In this document: piece after piece, positions 28,380 through 35,915 of the stretch
How the letters are laid out: each line of letters opens with the position of its first letter
How positions within the stretch are numbered: the first letter of the stretch is position 1
Assembly (NCBI RefSeq): GCF_007995095.1
Contig: NZ_VOPY01000001.1
Coordinates: 831,001-895,000 of the forward strand
DNA: 64,000 bases
Direction: 5' to 3'
Source: Flavisphingopyxis soli
GTDB taxonomy: Bacteria; Pseudomonadota; Alphaproteobacteria; Sphingomonadales; Sphingomonadaceae
Notes under the pieces: generated by a model
What the model was told of the DNA's origin: nothing
What the model saw: the letters and a program-made list of their open reading frames with translations, nothing else
The model's database searches: none
Translations under genes and position numbers: made by a program

Positions 28380-29020
28380 GGGGTTGCCCCATCATTGCGC
28401 GATTTCGCTGCCCTCGCGCGGTGCTCGAGCCTGGCGATCTTCATGATCAGCGGCTTGAGCTCGGCGGGTGCATCATCGTAATTGCGGCCGAACCGACCGT
28501 TGAGGCGGGGCAGCATGCCGCGAGGGATGGCCTCCCAGTTCGTTGGATCGGTGTTCGCCTTGTCGCCATCGAGGCACTTGAGGACCATGCCGTCGGGCAC
28601 GGGGCCGTTCGCCCGTTCCCACAGCCAGCGGTGCTTGTGGACGTAGCGGCGCTCGTAACCGGCGTGCGGGTTCGTTTCGGCGACGCTGATCTCGACATAG
28701 CCGTCCTTCGACAGGCGTTCGTGGCCGAGATACTTGACGTTCGCGGGCAGGTGTCCGGGCTTGAAGCGGGTCGCCGCGCTGTTCGGGTGATAGGGCATCG
28801 GCTTGCCCTTGTTCGCCGGGATATGTCCGGGGTCGAAGCGCCCGTCGCGACCGGTCGCCCAGCCCTTGCGCGTGCACAGTGCCTTGACGTGATCGACGGT
28901 AATGTCGTCGCGACCAAAGCGCCTGACGAACTTGCGATGAAGGGCGCGCCGGGCGAGCGCGCAGTGCGCTTCGATCCAGGCGAGCTCGTCGGCGGTGTAG
29001 AGGATGCGCTGGCCCTTCAT
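28376..29020 (-). CDS. HNH endonuclease, homing/phage type
   Basis: A 214-residue protein. Residues ~125-170 carry the HNH_3-like core, YVHKHRWLWERANGPVPDGM...NTDPTNWEAI, with the His pair and Asn. The N-terminal part is helical and basic, with repeated FDPGHIPANKGKP / FKPGHLPANVKYL modules that resemble DNA-binding repeats of homing endonucleases. It is unlinked to the terminase, so a mobile or homing role is more likely than packaging. ATGA overlaps with neighbours. Confidence 0.85.
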   Translation of the reverse strand: MKGQRILYTADELAWIEAHCALARRALHRKFVRRFGRDDITVDHVKALCTRKGWATGRDGRFDPGHIPANKGKPMPYHPNSAATRFKPGHLPANVKYLGHERLSKDGYVEISVAETNPHAGYERRYVHKHRWLWERANGPVPDGMVLKCLDGDKANTDPTNWEAIPRGMLPRLNGRFGRNYDDAPAELKPLIMKIARLEHRARAAKSRNDGATP

Positions 29021-29259
29021 GACGCGGCCTGGTTGCCGATCATGGTCAGCTGCGGTTTGAAGCGGTCACCATGGTCGGCGAGGATTTTCACGGCCTTGAG
29101 CTGCAGCGCTGCGCCACCAATGATCTTGTCGGCGACGTCGACGATCGCGTCGGCGCGTTTCGACTCGATCTCGATCTGCTCGGCGGTCAGGTCCTCGTCG
29201 GACAGTCGTTCGATCTGGGCGAACAGGTGGTCGTTGAGGTCGGTGAGCTTGTTTTTCAT
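29017..29259 (-). CDS. Unknown small prophage protein
   Basis: An 80-residue, largely helical protein (MKNKLTDLNDHLFAQIERLSDEDL...). It resembles small phage proteins of unknown role encoded near HNH and early regulators. ATGA overlap on both sides. Confidence 0.7.
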   Translation of the reverse strand: MKNKLTDLNDHLFAQIERLSDEDLTAEQIEIESKRADAIVDVADKIIGGAALQLKAVKILADHGDRFKPQLTMIGNQAAS

Positions 29260-29435
29260 CTTGTGGCCTCGATTGCGGTGTGGAGCCGGGTCGCCATGCT
29301 CTCGAGCATCGCGGCGCGGGTTTCCTCGACGAGCAGACGGTCGATTTCGGCGACGCCGGCGGGAGTGATGGCGAGGTCGGCGGCGCGGGCGCGCGCGGCG
29401 ATGCGTTCGTGGAGCGAGGAAGCGGCGGCAGGCAT
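29256..29435 (-). CDS. Unknown small prophage protein
   Basis: A 59-residue helical peptide starting MPAAASSLHERIAARARAAD. ATG 29,435 has a strong AAGGGA ribosome binding site six bases ahead. A TTG at 29,450 that overlaps the previous stop is the alternative start (64 residues). Confidence 0.6.
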   Translation of the reverse strand: MPAAASSLHERIAARARAADLAITPAGVAEIDRLLVEETRAAMLESMATRLHTAIEATR

Positions 29436-29446
29436 TGGCGGTCCCT

Positions 29447-29617
29447 TCAAATGCTGGCGTTGTCGACGACCATCGCGAGGACGATCAGGGCGATGACGAG
29501 GGCGGTGAGCGCGAGGTCGCGGGCGCGGATCGGGCGCGGATCTTCGCAGCGGCGCGGCTGGGGCAGTTGGGCGTCGATGTCTTCGATCGACCAGTCGTTC
29601 TTCGACCAGTCCCTCAC
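29447..29617 (-). CDS. Small single-helix membrane protein
   Basis: A 56-residue protein from GTG 29,617 with a charged N-terminal half and a C-terminal hydrophobic helix (LALTALVIALIVLAMVV). The GTG overlaps the upstream stop (GTGA). Confidence 0.6.
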   Translation of the reverse strand: MRDWSKNDWSIEDIDAQLPQPRRCEDPRPIRARDLALTALVIALIVLAMVVDNASI

Positions 29618-29829
29618 GATGCGAGCCAGTCGATGAGGGCGAGCGTGGAGCCGCAGACCATGACGATCGCGGCGACGATGACGGAGAATGCCTGCAGGTC
29701 GAGCAGAGCTTCGTTGATCGCGGTGTGGCGATAGGTGCGCGCGCGTTCGGTGGCGACGGCGCGGCGCGAGCGGGCGAGGGCGATGCTGCGTTCGCCGGCG
29801 ATGAAGGCGGCGGGGGGCGGGCGCATCAT
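29614..29829 (-). CDS. Small single-helix membrane protein
   Basis: A 71-residue protein with a basic N-terminal half and a hydrophobic segment near residues 46-68 (FSVIVAAIVMVCGSTLALIDWL). ATGA overlap with the upstream gene. Function is not recognised; with its neighbour it forms a pair of tiny membrane genes in the leftward operon. Confidence 0.6.
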   Translation of the reverse strand: MMRPPPAAFIAGERSIALARSRRAVATERARTYRHTAINEALLDLQAFSVIVAAIVMVCGSTLALIDWLAS

Positions 29830-30086
29830 GCCGCGCTCGCGGTCGGGCAGCGACGGTCGATGGCGCGATCACGCGTGGCGGGGAGCAGGTCGGCGAGTGC
29901 GACGGTGCGGTTGACGCTGGCAGCGTCGGCGCGGCGTGCGCCGGGGAGCGGATCGCCGACGAGGACGGTCGCGCCGTCCTGCGCGCGGATGATGCGGATG
30001 CCGGGGCCGGTGTCGAAGGTGCCGTCGGCGCCGCGCTCTATCGCGTAGCTGCCGGGATGGGGGAAACTGGCATCGGTCTTGAGCAT
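29826..30086 (-). CDS. First gene of the leftward operon, unknown function
   Basis: An 86-residue protein (MLKTDASFPHPGSYAIERGADG...) probably expressed early. It starts 32 bases from the predicted -10 element of the leftward promoter. No family is recognised. Confidence 0.65.
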   Translation of the reverse strand: MLKTDASFPHPGSYAIERGADGTFDTGPGIRIIRAQDGATVLVGDPLPGARRADAASVNRTVALADLLPATRDRAIDRRCPTASAA

Positions 30087-30117
30087 GGAATCGCCTTTCG
30101 CTGATCGAATGGCGAAT

Positions 30118-30162
30118 GATTAGGGGTATCTATCCCCCTATGTCAAGGGGGACATTTACCCA
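30118..30162 (-). promoter_or_regulatory. Leftward early promoter with two repressor operators (OL-like)
   Basis: On the minus strand TTGACA (complement of 30,141-30,146) is followed after 17 bases by CTAATC (30,118-30,123). Two GGGG-N7-CCCC sites overlap it: site A 30,123-30,137 (exact) and site B 30,148-30,162 (last base A). Their centres are 25 bp apart. The same motif occurs three times next to the repressor gene, so this is read as the repressor-controlled promoter of the integrase operon. Confidence 0.7.
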
Positions 30163-30259
30163 GTGTCAATGGTCGGTGCAGCGACCGGGCAGCGCCTTTG
30201 CGATTGACAAACACGGTCGCTCGGGCTGTCTTCGGAAGGAACAACTGGAGGGGAACACA

Positions 30260-30739
30260 ATGAAAAACGCAATTTGGACGGCTTTCGCCGCAGTTATGCT
30301 TGCGGGGTGCGCGAATAGCGCTCTGATGGTCGAGGAACCGAACACCACCAGCTATCGAACCCAGTCGGCGACGGTCGAGTATGACAAGTCGACGGTGGCC
30401 GTCGACGCGGAAAACATCACGTACACGCAGCGTAAGATGGAAGAGGCGTTCTTCGGGGGCGACACGCCCCTGTTCGCGCGCGGCGACGGGATGACGGTTC
30501 GCTATCGCTATATCGGATTCGAGGAAGGCAGCCAGGTCGGGCGGTACCTTACGGCGGGGATCGCCGGCGGGTCGAAGATCGTGATGGAAGTGGACTTCGT
30601 CGGGCCTGACGGTCAGCTGCTGGCGCAAGTCCGGTCGGAAGGATCGGTGAGCGGCGGTTTCTTCGGCGGATCGAACAAGACGGGCATCGACAAGGCGGTC
30701 AAAAAGGCAGCGGACTATGCGTCTTCGCAGTTCAAATAG
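30260..30739 (+). CDS. DUF4410-like lipoprotein (moron)
   Basis: A 159-residue lipoprotein with lipobox LAGC, preceded by a good GGAGGGG ribosome binding site. The body contains the DUF4410-type end GFFGGSNKTGIDKAVKKAADY. It sits between the leftward promoter and the repressor, reading rightwards, which is typical of a gene expressed from the prophage to alter the host envelope. A TTGACA at 30,204 may belong to its own promoter, but the -10 is poor. Confidence 0.8.
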   Translation: MKNAIWTAFAAVMLAGCANSALMVEEPNTTSYRTQSATVEYDKSTVAVDAENITYTQRKMEEAFFGGDTPLFARGDGMTVRYRYIGFEEGSQVGRYLTAGIAGGSKIVMEVDFVGPDGQLLAQVRSEGSVSGGFFGGSNKTGIDKAVKKAADYASSQFK

Positions 30740-31151
30740 GGGGATGGCCTGCATTGCCGCTCTTGCCTTGAGTCTGGCGGCATGCGGGGTGCCCGAGGTG
30801 CCCGAAAGCAGCGATCAACAATCCGGGCCCGCGGCGGCGGAGCCTGCGTCGCTGTTCGCGAAGGCCAATGCGCGAGCGAGCGCGGATCCGCAACAGACCC
30901 TCATGCGCTATTGCATGGACAGGATCAGTTACTGGCGCGATCGCGGGATTGTCGAGCATGGCGGCGCGCGACCAGGCGTATCGCGATCGAACTGGCGCGG
31001 TCTGGACGACGAGGGAAGGCGCGACATCCTCGAGACGGCGGCGTGTATTCAGGCGAGCGGCCTGCCGGGCCCGGCACCGGGCGTGGTGGTTGTCGCCGGA
31101 TTTCCCGACGTGGTCCAGGAAGAGGCCGTCATCGAGGTCGCTTACGAATAA
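30717..31151 (+). CDS. Second moron lipoprotein, unknown family
   Basis: A 144-residue protein with a lipoprotein signal ending LAAC. ATG 30,717 overlaps the 3' end of the previous gene and gives a basic n-region (MRLRSSNRG); ATG 30,744 is possible but lacks spacing for a ribosome site. The mature part has two or three Cys (RYCMDR, AACIQ) and no known motif. It converges on the repressor gene 10 bp away. Confidence 0.7.
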   Translation: MRLRSSNRGMACIAALALSLAACGVPEVPESSDQQSGPAAAEPASLFAKANARASADPQQTLMRYCMDRISYWRDRGIVEHGGARPGVSRSNWRGLDDEGRRDILETAACIQASGLPGPAPGVVVVAGFPDVVQEEAVIEVAYE

Positions 31152-31160
31152 TCGGACGGA

Positions 31161-31895
31161 TCACCCGCCGAACAGGTCCACCGCGGGCATGATGCGATGC
31201 ATCCGCGCGATGCGAGTGCGGGCAACGCGAAAGATGCGGGCGGGATTGAACTGCTCGAGCTCGACGAAATTGCCGGTGATGCGGACCAGTCGCTTGACGA
31301 GGACGGTGACGACATCGTCGTCGGTCCCGTTGTTCAGCTGGACGACGACATAGTCGGCAGGTCGGACGGGCCGGTGCGGATCGACGATGCCCATGTCGCC
31401 ACGTTCAAAGCGGGGCTCCATCGAATCTCCCATGAAGTAGATTGCATAAGCCTCTCGGACGCCCTGAAGCGCAGGCGGGCGTGAGACCATGCGGATAACG
31501 TGGGTTGGTTCGAAGAGAGTCGTCTCGATCTCTACATCGCCGTTCGAATTGCTGGGGAAGGTCGCGCCGCCACAATGGCCGGTGCCGAGGATCGGTAGAT
31601 CCTGCCCGGGCCAGTCGCTGCCGAAATGGCGGTGCACGTCGCGTAGATCGACCTCCGATCGAACCATCTCGCGAACTTCTGTCTTTCCGAGAAGCCAGTC
31701 GGCCGAAACGTTCAGGTGCTTCGCGATCGCCTCCATGCGCTCGATGCGAGGCATGCCTTTACGCTTCACAAGGTTTGCGATCGCCTTGCTGTCGCTGCCA
31801 TCGGTAATCTGCATCGACAGCCAATAGGCGGTCTTACCCATTTCATCGAGACGCTCACCGATGCGTTTGGCCAGTATTTCCGCGCGTTTGGACAT
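31161..31895 (-). CDS. cI: CI-type prophage repressor, S24 peptidase family
   Basis: A 244-residue lysogeny repressor. Residues ~5-75 form an HTH DNA-binding domain. The C-terminal S24 domain has the nucleophile Ser158 (GDSME) and general base Lys201 (VLVKRL). The cleavage region GTGHCGGA puts a Cys108-Gly109 bond at the scissile position, as in some phage repressors, so RecA-stimulated self-cleavage on DNA damage is expected. Operator C directly abuts its start codon and a GATAAT -10 element places the start point at the ATG. Confidence 0.9.
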   Translation of the reverse strand: MSKRAEILAKRIGERLDEMGKTAYWLSMQITDGSDSKAIANLVKRKGMPRIERMEAIAKHLNVSADWLLGKTEVREMVRSEVDLRDVHRHFGSDWPGQDLPILGTGHCGGATFPSNSNGDVEIETTLFEPTHVIRMVSRPPALQGVREAYAIYFMGDSMEPRFERGDMGIVDPHRPVRPADYVVVQLNNGTDDDVVTVLVKRLVRITGNFVELEQFNPARIFRVARTRIARMHRIMPAVDLFGG

Positions 31896-31974
31896 GGGGG
31901 CATTATCCCCATTGCCGATGATTTCACCAGAGGGTAGCAATCCCCTTGACGACGGGGGACAAAGACCCCTAAAA
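31896..31974. promoter_or_regulatory. Repressor operators and divergent promoters (OR-like)
   Basis: Three sites of the form GGGG-N7-CCCC: C 31,896-31,910 (exact), D 31,931-31,945 (AGGG), E 31,955-31,969 (exact). D and E are 24 bp apart centre to centre. Rightward promoter: TTGACG 31,946-31,951, 17-base spacer, CTAAAA 31,969-31,974. Leftward repressor promoter: GATAAT (complement of 31,902-31,907) with a weak -35, so it may need activation. The geometry parallels lambda OR with PR and PRM. Confidence 0.75.
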
Positions 31975-32002
31975 GTCAGTCGACGAGTAGGGAGTGCGTT
32001 CA

Positions 32003-32323
32003 TTGGACCTGAAATCTCGATTGTTGCGCTGCGCCGACCTTTGGGCGCAGGAAACGGGGGATCCCGTGAGCCGAGCGGCGAAGATTGTCGCCAACCATGG
32101 AGGCTTTTTCGACCGCCTCGCCGGAGAGGGCGCATCTTGCACGACCAAGATGCTCGAAAAGTTCGCGCGCTTCCTCGTCGATCCGGCGAACTGGCCGGGT
32201 CCGGTGCCGCAGGAGGTGTGCGATTTCGCCCATGCTGTCGGGGTTAGCGCGCCGACAGCAACCGCGTCATCGGGAAAGCGCGAGGCGATTTCCCCGGCCG
32301 ATCATGCGCAGGTGACGGCATGA
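32003..32323 (+). CDS. Early protein at the Cro position
   Basis: A 106-residue protein, first gene of the rightward early transcript. TTG 32,003 has an AGGGAG site eight bases upstream; GTG 31,994 is the alternative. The sequence is helical (SRAAKIVANHGGFFDRLAGEG, MLEKFARFLVDPANW) and might hold a diverged HTH, but I cannot confirm Cro function. Confidence 0.7.
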   Translation: MDLKSRLLRCADLWAQETGDPVSRAAKIVANHGGFFDRLAGEGASCTTKMLEKFARFLVDPANWPGPVPQEVCDFAHAVGVSAPTATASSGKREAISPADHAQVTA

Positions 32324-32802
32324 GCGTGTCGCGGACGCTGTTCCACCGGCTGTGCGCGGCAACGCGCGAGATGCAGCGCGGGGTCGGCGGGATCGAGGCG
32401 GCAGCGGAGATCACGGGAAAGTCGAAATCGCAGCATGGCCGGTTCCAGTCGCCGCACGATTCCGACCTGCCGACGGTCGGCGATATCGCGATGATCGAGG
32501 ATATTTCGCGCGGCGATCCCGCGCATCCTGCGGTGACGCGGCTGCTGTGCCAGCTGGCGGGCGGGGTGTTCGTGCCGCTGCCGGCGCATGATGGCGACCT
32601 TCCAGGGCTGGCCGATTCGGTCGTCAGCCTGTCGTGCGAGCTGGGCGATGTCGCCAACGCGATCCGCGCGGGGCTGGCCGACGACCAGGTGTTGAGCGCG
32701 GTCGAGGCGGGCAAGGTGCGGCGCGAGCTCGACGACCTGATGCGGTGCTGTGCGGCGCTGGGGCAATTGCTCGACGCGCGGATCGCCGAGGGCGGACGAT
32801 GA
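32320..32802 (+). CDS. CII-like phage regulatory protein
   Basis: A 160-residue protein resembling the Phage_CII/CP76 family. The N-terminal part LFHRLCAATREMQRGVGGIEAAAEITGKSKSQHGRFQSP fits an HTH followed by the DLPTVGDIAMIEDISRG stretch. A helical C-terminal part could oligomerise. The start overlaps the upstream stop (ATGA). In P2-like phages such proteins set the lysogeny decision. Confidence 0.65.
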   Translation: MSVSRTLFHRLCAATREMQRGVGGIEAAAEITGKSKSQHGRFQSPHDSDLPTVGDIAMIEDISRGDPAHPAVTRLLCQLAGGVFVPLPAHDGDLPGLADSVVSLSCELGDVANAIRAGLADDQVLSAVEAGKVRRELDDLMRCCAALGQLLDARIAEGGR

Positions 32803-33395
32803 ACGGCGTGGCGCAGCGCGGACCTATCATAGTGGACGAGGTGCCGACGATTTCGATCGGGCCGCTGTCGATGGCGATCGAGGCAGGGGCGCTCGAGGCG
32901 TGGTGCGCGGCGGCGCAGGCTGGCGACGTGCTGGTCTATGCGCACGGGCCGGTGCTGCCGCGGACCGCTGCGGTCGTGACGCTGGCGCGCGAATATGCCG
33001 ATGCGGGACTGGTCACGCTTTCGTCGCAGAGAGTGGCGAAGGGTTTCGAGTGGAATGCGGTGCGGAGCAGGGTGCGCGCGGTCCGCGATATCAGCGACCG
33101 CCGGGCCGAAGACGCACTTGCGGCGCTGTCGCCGCCCGAAGAGGGATCGGTCGACGACATCATCCTGCGCGCGCTGAAGCGTGCGGCGAATTTCAACGCA
33201 CCGTGCCCATCGAATGCCGATCTGGCGCGGCTGGCGCGGCTCGATACGCCAGTGGCAGCGAGCGACGTGATCAAGCGGCTGAAGAAGCGCGGCGCGATCA
33301 CGGTGCTGGTGCCGGCGATGGGCGGTCGGGTCGTGACGATCGCGGCGACGGGCAAGCGGACGGCGCAGGGATCGACGCAGCGGGGGTCGGCATGA
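32799..33395 (+). CDS. Early protein with a probable C-terminal winged helix
   Basis: A 198-residue protein. Residues ~125-180 (AANFNAPCPSNADLARLARLDTPVAASDVIKRLKKRGAITV, read with a strand GRVVTIAATG) look like a winged-helix unit. The N-terminal half is uncharacterised. ATGA overlaps with both neighbours. Confidence 0.65.
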   Translation: MNGVAQRGPIIVDEVPTISIGPLSMAIEAGALEAWCAAAQAGDVLVYAHGPVLPRTAAVVTLAREYADAGLVTLSSQRVAKGFEWNAVRSRVRAVRDISDRRAEDALAALSPPEEGSVDDIILRALKRAANFNAPCPSNADLARLARLDTPVAASDVIKRLKKRGAITVLVPAMGGRVVTIAATGKRTAQGSTQRGSA

Positions 33396-33565
33396 AGTCC
33401 GGCACCAAATTGTTCATTCCGTCATCGCCGTTTCGCGGCGGGTTGGCGGCATTATCCGGGCGCGGGCAACCCACCCTCCTGCGACCGGTAGCGGGGGCGG
33501 GGGCGGAACATCCCCCCGTCCTGGACCCCGTCCCCGCGACCCTTTCACGAAAGGCGGCGCGATGA
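33392..33565 (+). CDS. Small early protein, unknown
   Basis: A 57-residue Pro/Arg-rich frame. Its content alone would not convince, but ATGA overlaps at both ends (33,392 and 33,562) fit the operon's coupling pattern and argue that ribosomes cross it. Confidence 0.45.
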   Translation: MKSGTKLFIPSSPFRGGLAALSGRGQPTLLRPVAGAGAEHPPVLDPVPATLSRKAAR

Positions 33566-34791
33566 GCAAGGCTCCCGACCTGGCCGACCGGATCGTCGCG
33601 ACATTGCGCGAGGCCAAGGCCGACGAGACGGCCGACCGGCGTACGCTGGCGAAGGCGCTGGGCGTGACGCTGAAGGATTTCGACGCGGCAGTGCGATCGC
33701 TGCGCTGGGCGGGGAAGGTCGAGATGGACGCGATCAGGCTTTCGCCGTCGATGCGTGCCGGGGGTTGCTCTCCTGCCCCGCGCGCAACTGGAGCGGCGGC
33801 GACGGCGGGTGGCGGTGCAGGGTCCGATGGCCCGGCCACGCCATCCGCCAAGCGGCGACGGCCAGCGCGCGACCTGGCGAGCGTCGGCGAGACGATCATC
33901 GCGACGGTGAAGGCGCGGGCGAAGCGCGGGCTGGCGATGCCGAACGATGTCGCGCTGGGAAAGACGTGCGGCGTCTCGTTCTCGACAGTGCGCGACGCGA
34001 TCGCGCGGATGGAGGGGCGCGGCGAGATGATCGTCGAGCGCCAGCCGCGCGGGCGCAAGGTGCGGATCGCGGCGTGCGGGGCGGAATTGCGGTCGGTGCG
34101 CTGGGTCGACGGGCGCGCGGGATCGCCCGAGCGCGAAGCCGCGGCCTATTCGGACCCGTTGCTCGCGGCGCGGGTCAAGGCGTGGCGCGCGCGCACCGGC
34201 TGGTCGCAGGAATCGTTCGTCCGCGCGCTGGCGCTGGCGGGCAACCGGCAGGGCGGGCAATCGCTCGAATCGCTGAGGCGGTTCGAGGCGACGGGCCGCG
34301 TGTTCGACCGAGGGTTCGGGCGTCGGCTGGAGCAGTTCATCGAGCAATATGCCGAGCCGGGCCCGTTCGCGGACTGGCAGGCGGCGCTGGCGCGCAGTGC
34401 GGTGGATGCAAAACAGGGCGAGGTCGCGGCGATCACCGAGCGGGTGGCGCGCGACCAGGCCGGGCGGCGCGAGCGTGTCCGCGGGCAACACATGGACGGA
34501 CGGCGGGCGGACATGATCCGGGCGCCGCACGAACCGGTCGATCGCGCCGACGAGGCGGCGGTCGCGGTGGCGCGGGCGAGCGGCCAGTCGCTGTCGTTCA
34601 GGATCCAGGCAGAATGCATGGAAAATGCGGCCGACCTGCGCCGCGCGCTGCAGCAGCGCTGGGACGGGGTGTGGCGGCGCGCCTGTGCGGGCGCGGCCAA
34701 GGCGGGGGTCAGCCCGCTGCAATACGCAGTGTCGCTGATCGAGATGGGTCTCGATTGCGCGGCCGAGGATCTTGCGGAGGAAGCGATATGA
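33562..34791 (+). CDS. Multi-domain DNA-binding protein, possible replication initiator
   Basis: A 409-residue protein. It has an N-terminal HTH-like region (DRRTLAKALGVTLKDFDAAVRSLRWAG), a low-complexity linker (~65-100), and a GntR-like winged helix (ALGKTCGVSFSTVRDAIARMEGRGEMIVERQPRGRKVRI, read over ~130-170). A further helical region follows (VKAWRARTGWSQESFVRALALAG). Two or three DNA-binding units in an early operon suggest an initiator or regulator. No experimental family is recognised. Confidence 0.6.
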   Translation: MSKAPDLADRIVATLREAKADETADRRTLAKALGVTLKDFDAAVRSLRWAGKVEMDAIRLSPSMRAGGCSPAPRATGAAATAGGGAGSDGPATPSAKRRRPARDLASVGETIIATVKARAKRGLAMPNDVALGKTCGVSFSTVRDAIARMEGRGEMIVERQPRGRKVRIAACGAELRSVRWVDGRAGSPEREAAAYSDPLLAARVKAWRARTGWSQESFVRALALAGNRQGGQSLESLRRFEATGRVFDRGFGRRLEQFIEQYAEPGPFADWQAALARSAVDAKQGEVAAITERVARDQAGRRERVRGQHMDGRRADMIRAPHEPVDRADEAAVAVARASGQSLSFRIQAECMENAADLRRALQQRWDGVWRRACAGAAKAGVSPLQYAVSLIEMGLDCAAEDLAEEAI

Positions 34792-35273
34792 AACTTGCCG
34801 GTCGATTGAACGAGATGCTCTGGACGCGGTGTTCGCGGCTGCGCGCATCGCGCGCGCCGGATTTCGTGATCGGGAACGACTATCTCCGTCGCTGGTGGGT
34901 TATCCCGCGCAACCGGCTGTTCAACATCTATCATCACGACGTGCTGCATAGCGACGAGGATCGCGCGTTGCACGATCATCCCTGGTGGAACGTCTCGATC
35001 GTCCTTGCCGGCGGTTATTTCGAGCATGTGATCGAGGCAGGCGGGATCAACCGCAAGGTCTGGCGCGGTCCCGGATCGATCGTCTTTCGCAGGGCGAAGG
35101 CGGCGCACCGGCTCGAGCTGCCGTTCGAAGGCGCCCGGGCGTTCACGCTGTTCATCACCGGACCGCGTATTCGCCAATGGGGCTTTCATTGCGCGCAGGC
35201 GGGTTGGCGCCACTGGAAGGACTTCACCAACGCCGACGACTACGGCCAGATCGGTCGCGGGTGCGGCGAATGA
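34788..35273 (+). CDS. Cupin-like early protein
   Basis: A 161-residue protein with cupin-type features: IYHHDVLHSDEDRALHDHPWWNVSIVLAGGYFEHV gives a His-rich metal-site pattern, then GPGSIVFRRAKAAHRLELP gives the second motif. A metal-binding double-stranded beta-helix is likely; the substrate is unknown. ATGA overlap with the upstream gene. Confidence 0.7.
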   Translation: MKLAGRLNEMLWTRCSRLRASRAPDFVIGNDYLRRWWVIPRNRLFNIYHHDVLHSDEDRALHDHPWWNVSIVLAGGYFEHVIEAGGINRKVWRGPGSIVFRRAKAAHRLELPFEGARAFTLFITGPRIRQWGFHCAQAGWRHWKDFTNADDYGQIGRGCGE

Positions 35274-35575
35274 GCGATGCTGCTGACATCATTGCCTTGG
35301 TCACGCCGTTGCTGAACGAAGAACAGAAAGCCGCGATATCGGACCTGTTCGAAGCGTTCGACGAAGCGATGGCCGAGGAACGGCAGGCCGAGCGGTTCGG
35401 CGTTGCGCTGGCGATGGCACCGATCCTCGACCGGTCGAAGGTGTCGTTCTTTGCCGATCATGTCGGGCCGGGCGACCGGATCGGCGCGGCCGAGGCGCGC
35501 GACTTCTTTCGCCGGGTCGAGGCGCGGGTCGAGGCGGTCTGCGCTGGGCTGCACCGGATCGAGGCGAGCGAATGA
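35270..35575 (+). CDS. Unknown early protein
   Basis: A 101-residue acidic, helical protein (MSDAADIIALVTPLLNEEQK...). It is coupled to the cupin-like gene by an ATGA overlap. No motif is seen. Confidence 0.65.
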   Translation: MSDAADIIALVTPLLNEEQKAAISDLFEAFDEAMAEERQAERFGVALAMAPILDRSKVSFFADHVGPGDRIGAAEARDFFRRVEARVEAVCAGLHRIEASE

Positions 35576-35644
35576 CGCGCGACCTGTTCCAGCTTTGTTC
35601 TTTTGCCTTGCGCGGGTCGTCGGGGTCGGCGCACAGGTTCGCGC

Positions 35645-35905
35645 ATGGCGAAATCCGAATCGATCCTGCCCGACTGGGCGACGACGCTCGACGGGCTGAT
35701 CGCGCGCGGCTCGACGGTGCGTGTCAGCTGCGACACGTGCGATGCTTGGGTCGATATCGACCTGGTCACGCTGCGCAGTCGGACGAGCGGGACATATTCG
35801 CTGGTCGACCGGCGTCCGCCATGCCGGATCACCGAGGGGTGCGCGGGACACAACCGCTTCCTGTTCGACGGTCGCGGGCGAATGGAGCTGCTCGCCAGCC
35901 GATAG
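35645..35905 (+). CDS. Small zinc-ribbon-like protein
   Basis: An 86-residue protein. A CDTC pair at residues ~31-34 and later CRITEGC form a plausible four-Cys metal site, around DLVTLRSRTSGTYSLVDRRPPC. ATG 35,645 is chosen because the sequence before it in this frame is Arg/Gly-rich and not protein-like. Confidence 0.65.
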   Translation: MAKSESILPDWATTLDGLIARGSTVRVSCDTCDAWVDIDLVTLRSRTSGTYSLVDRRPPCRITEGCAGHNRFLFDGRGRMELLASR

Positions 35906-35915
35906 GCGGTGCGGC

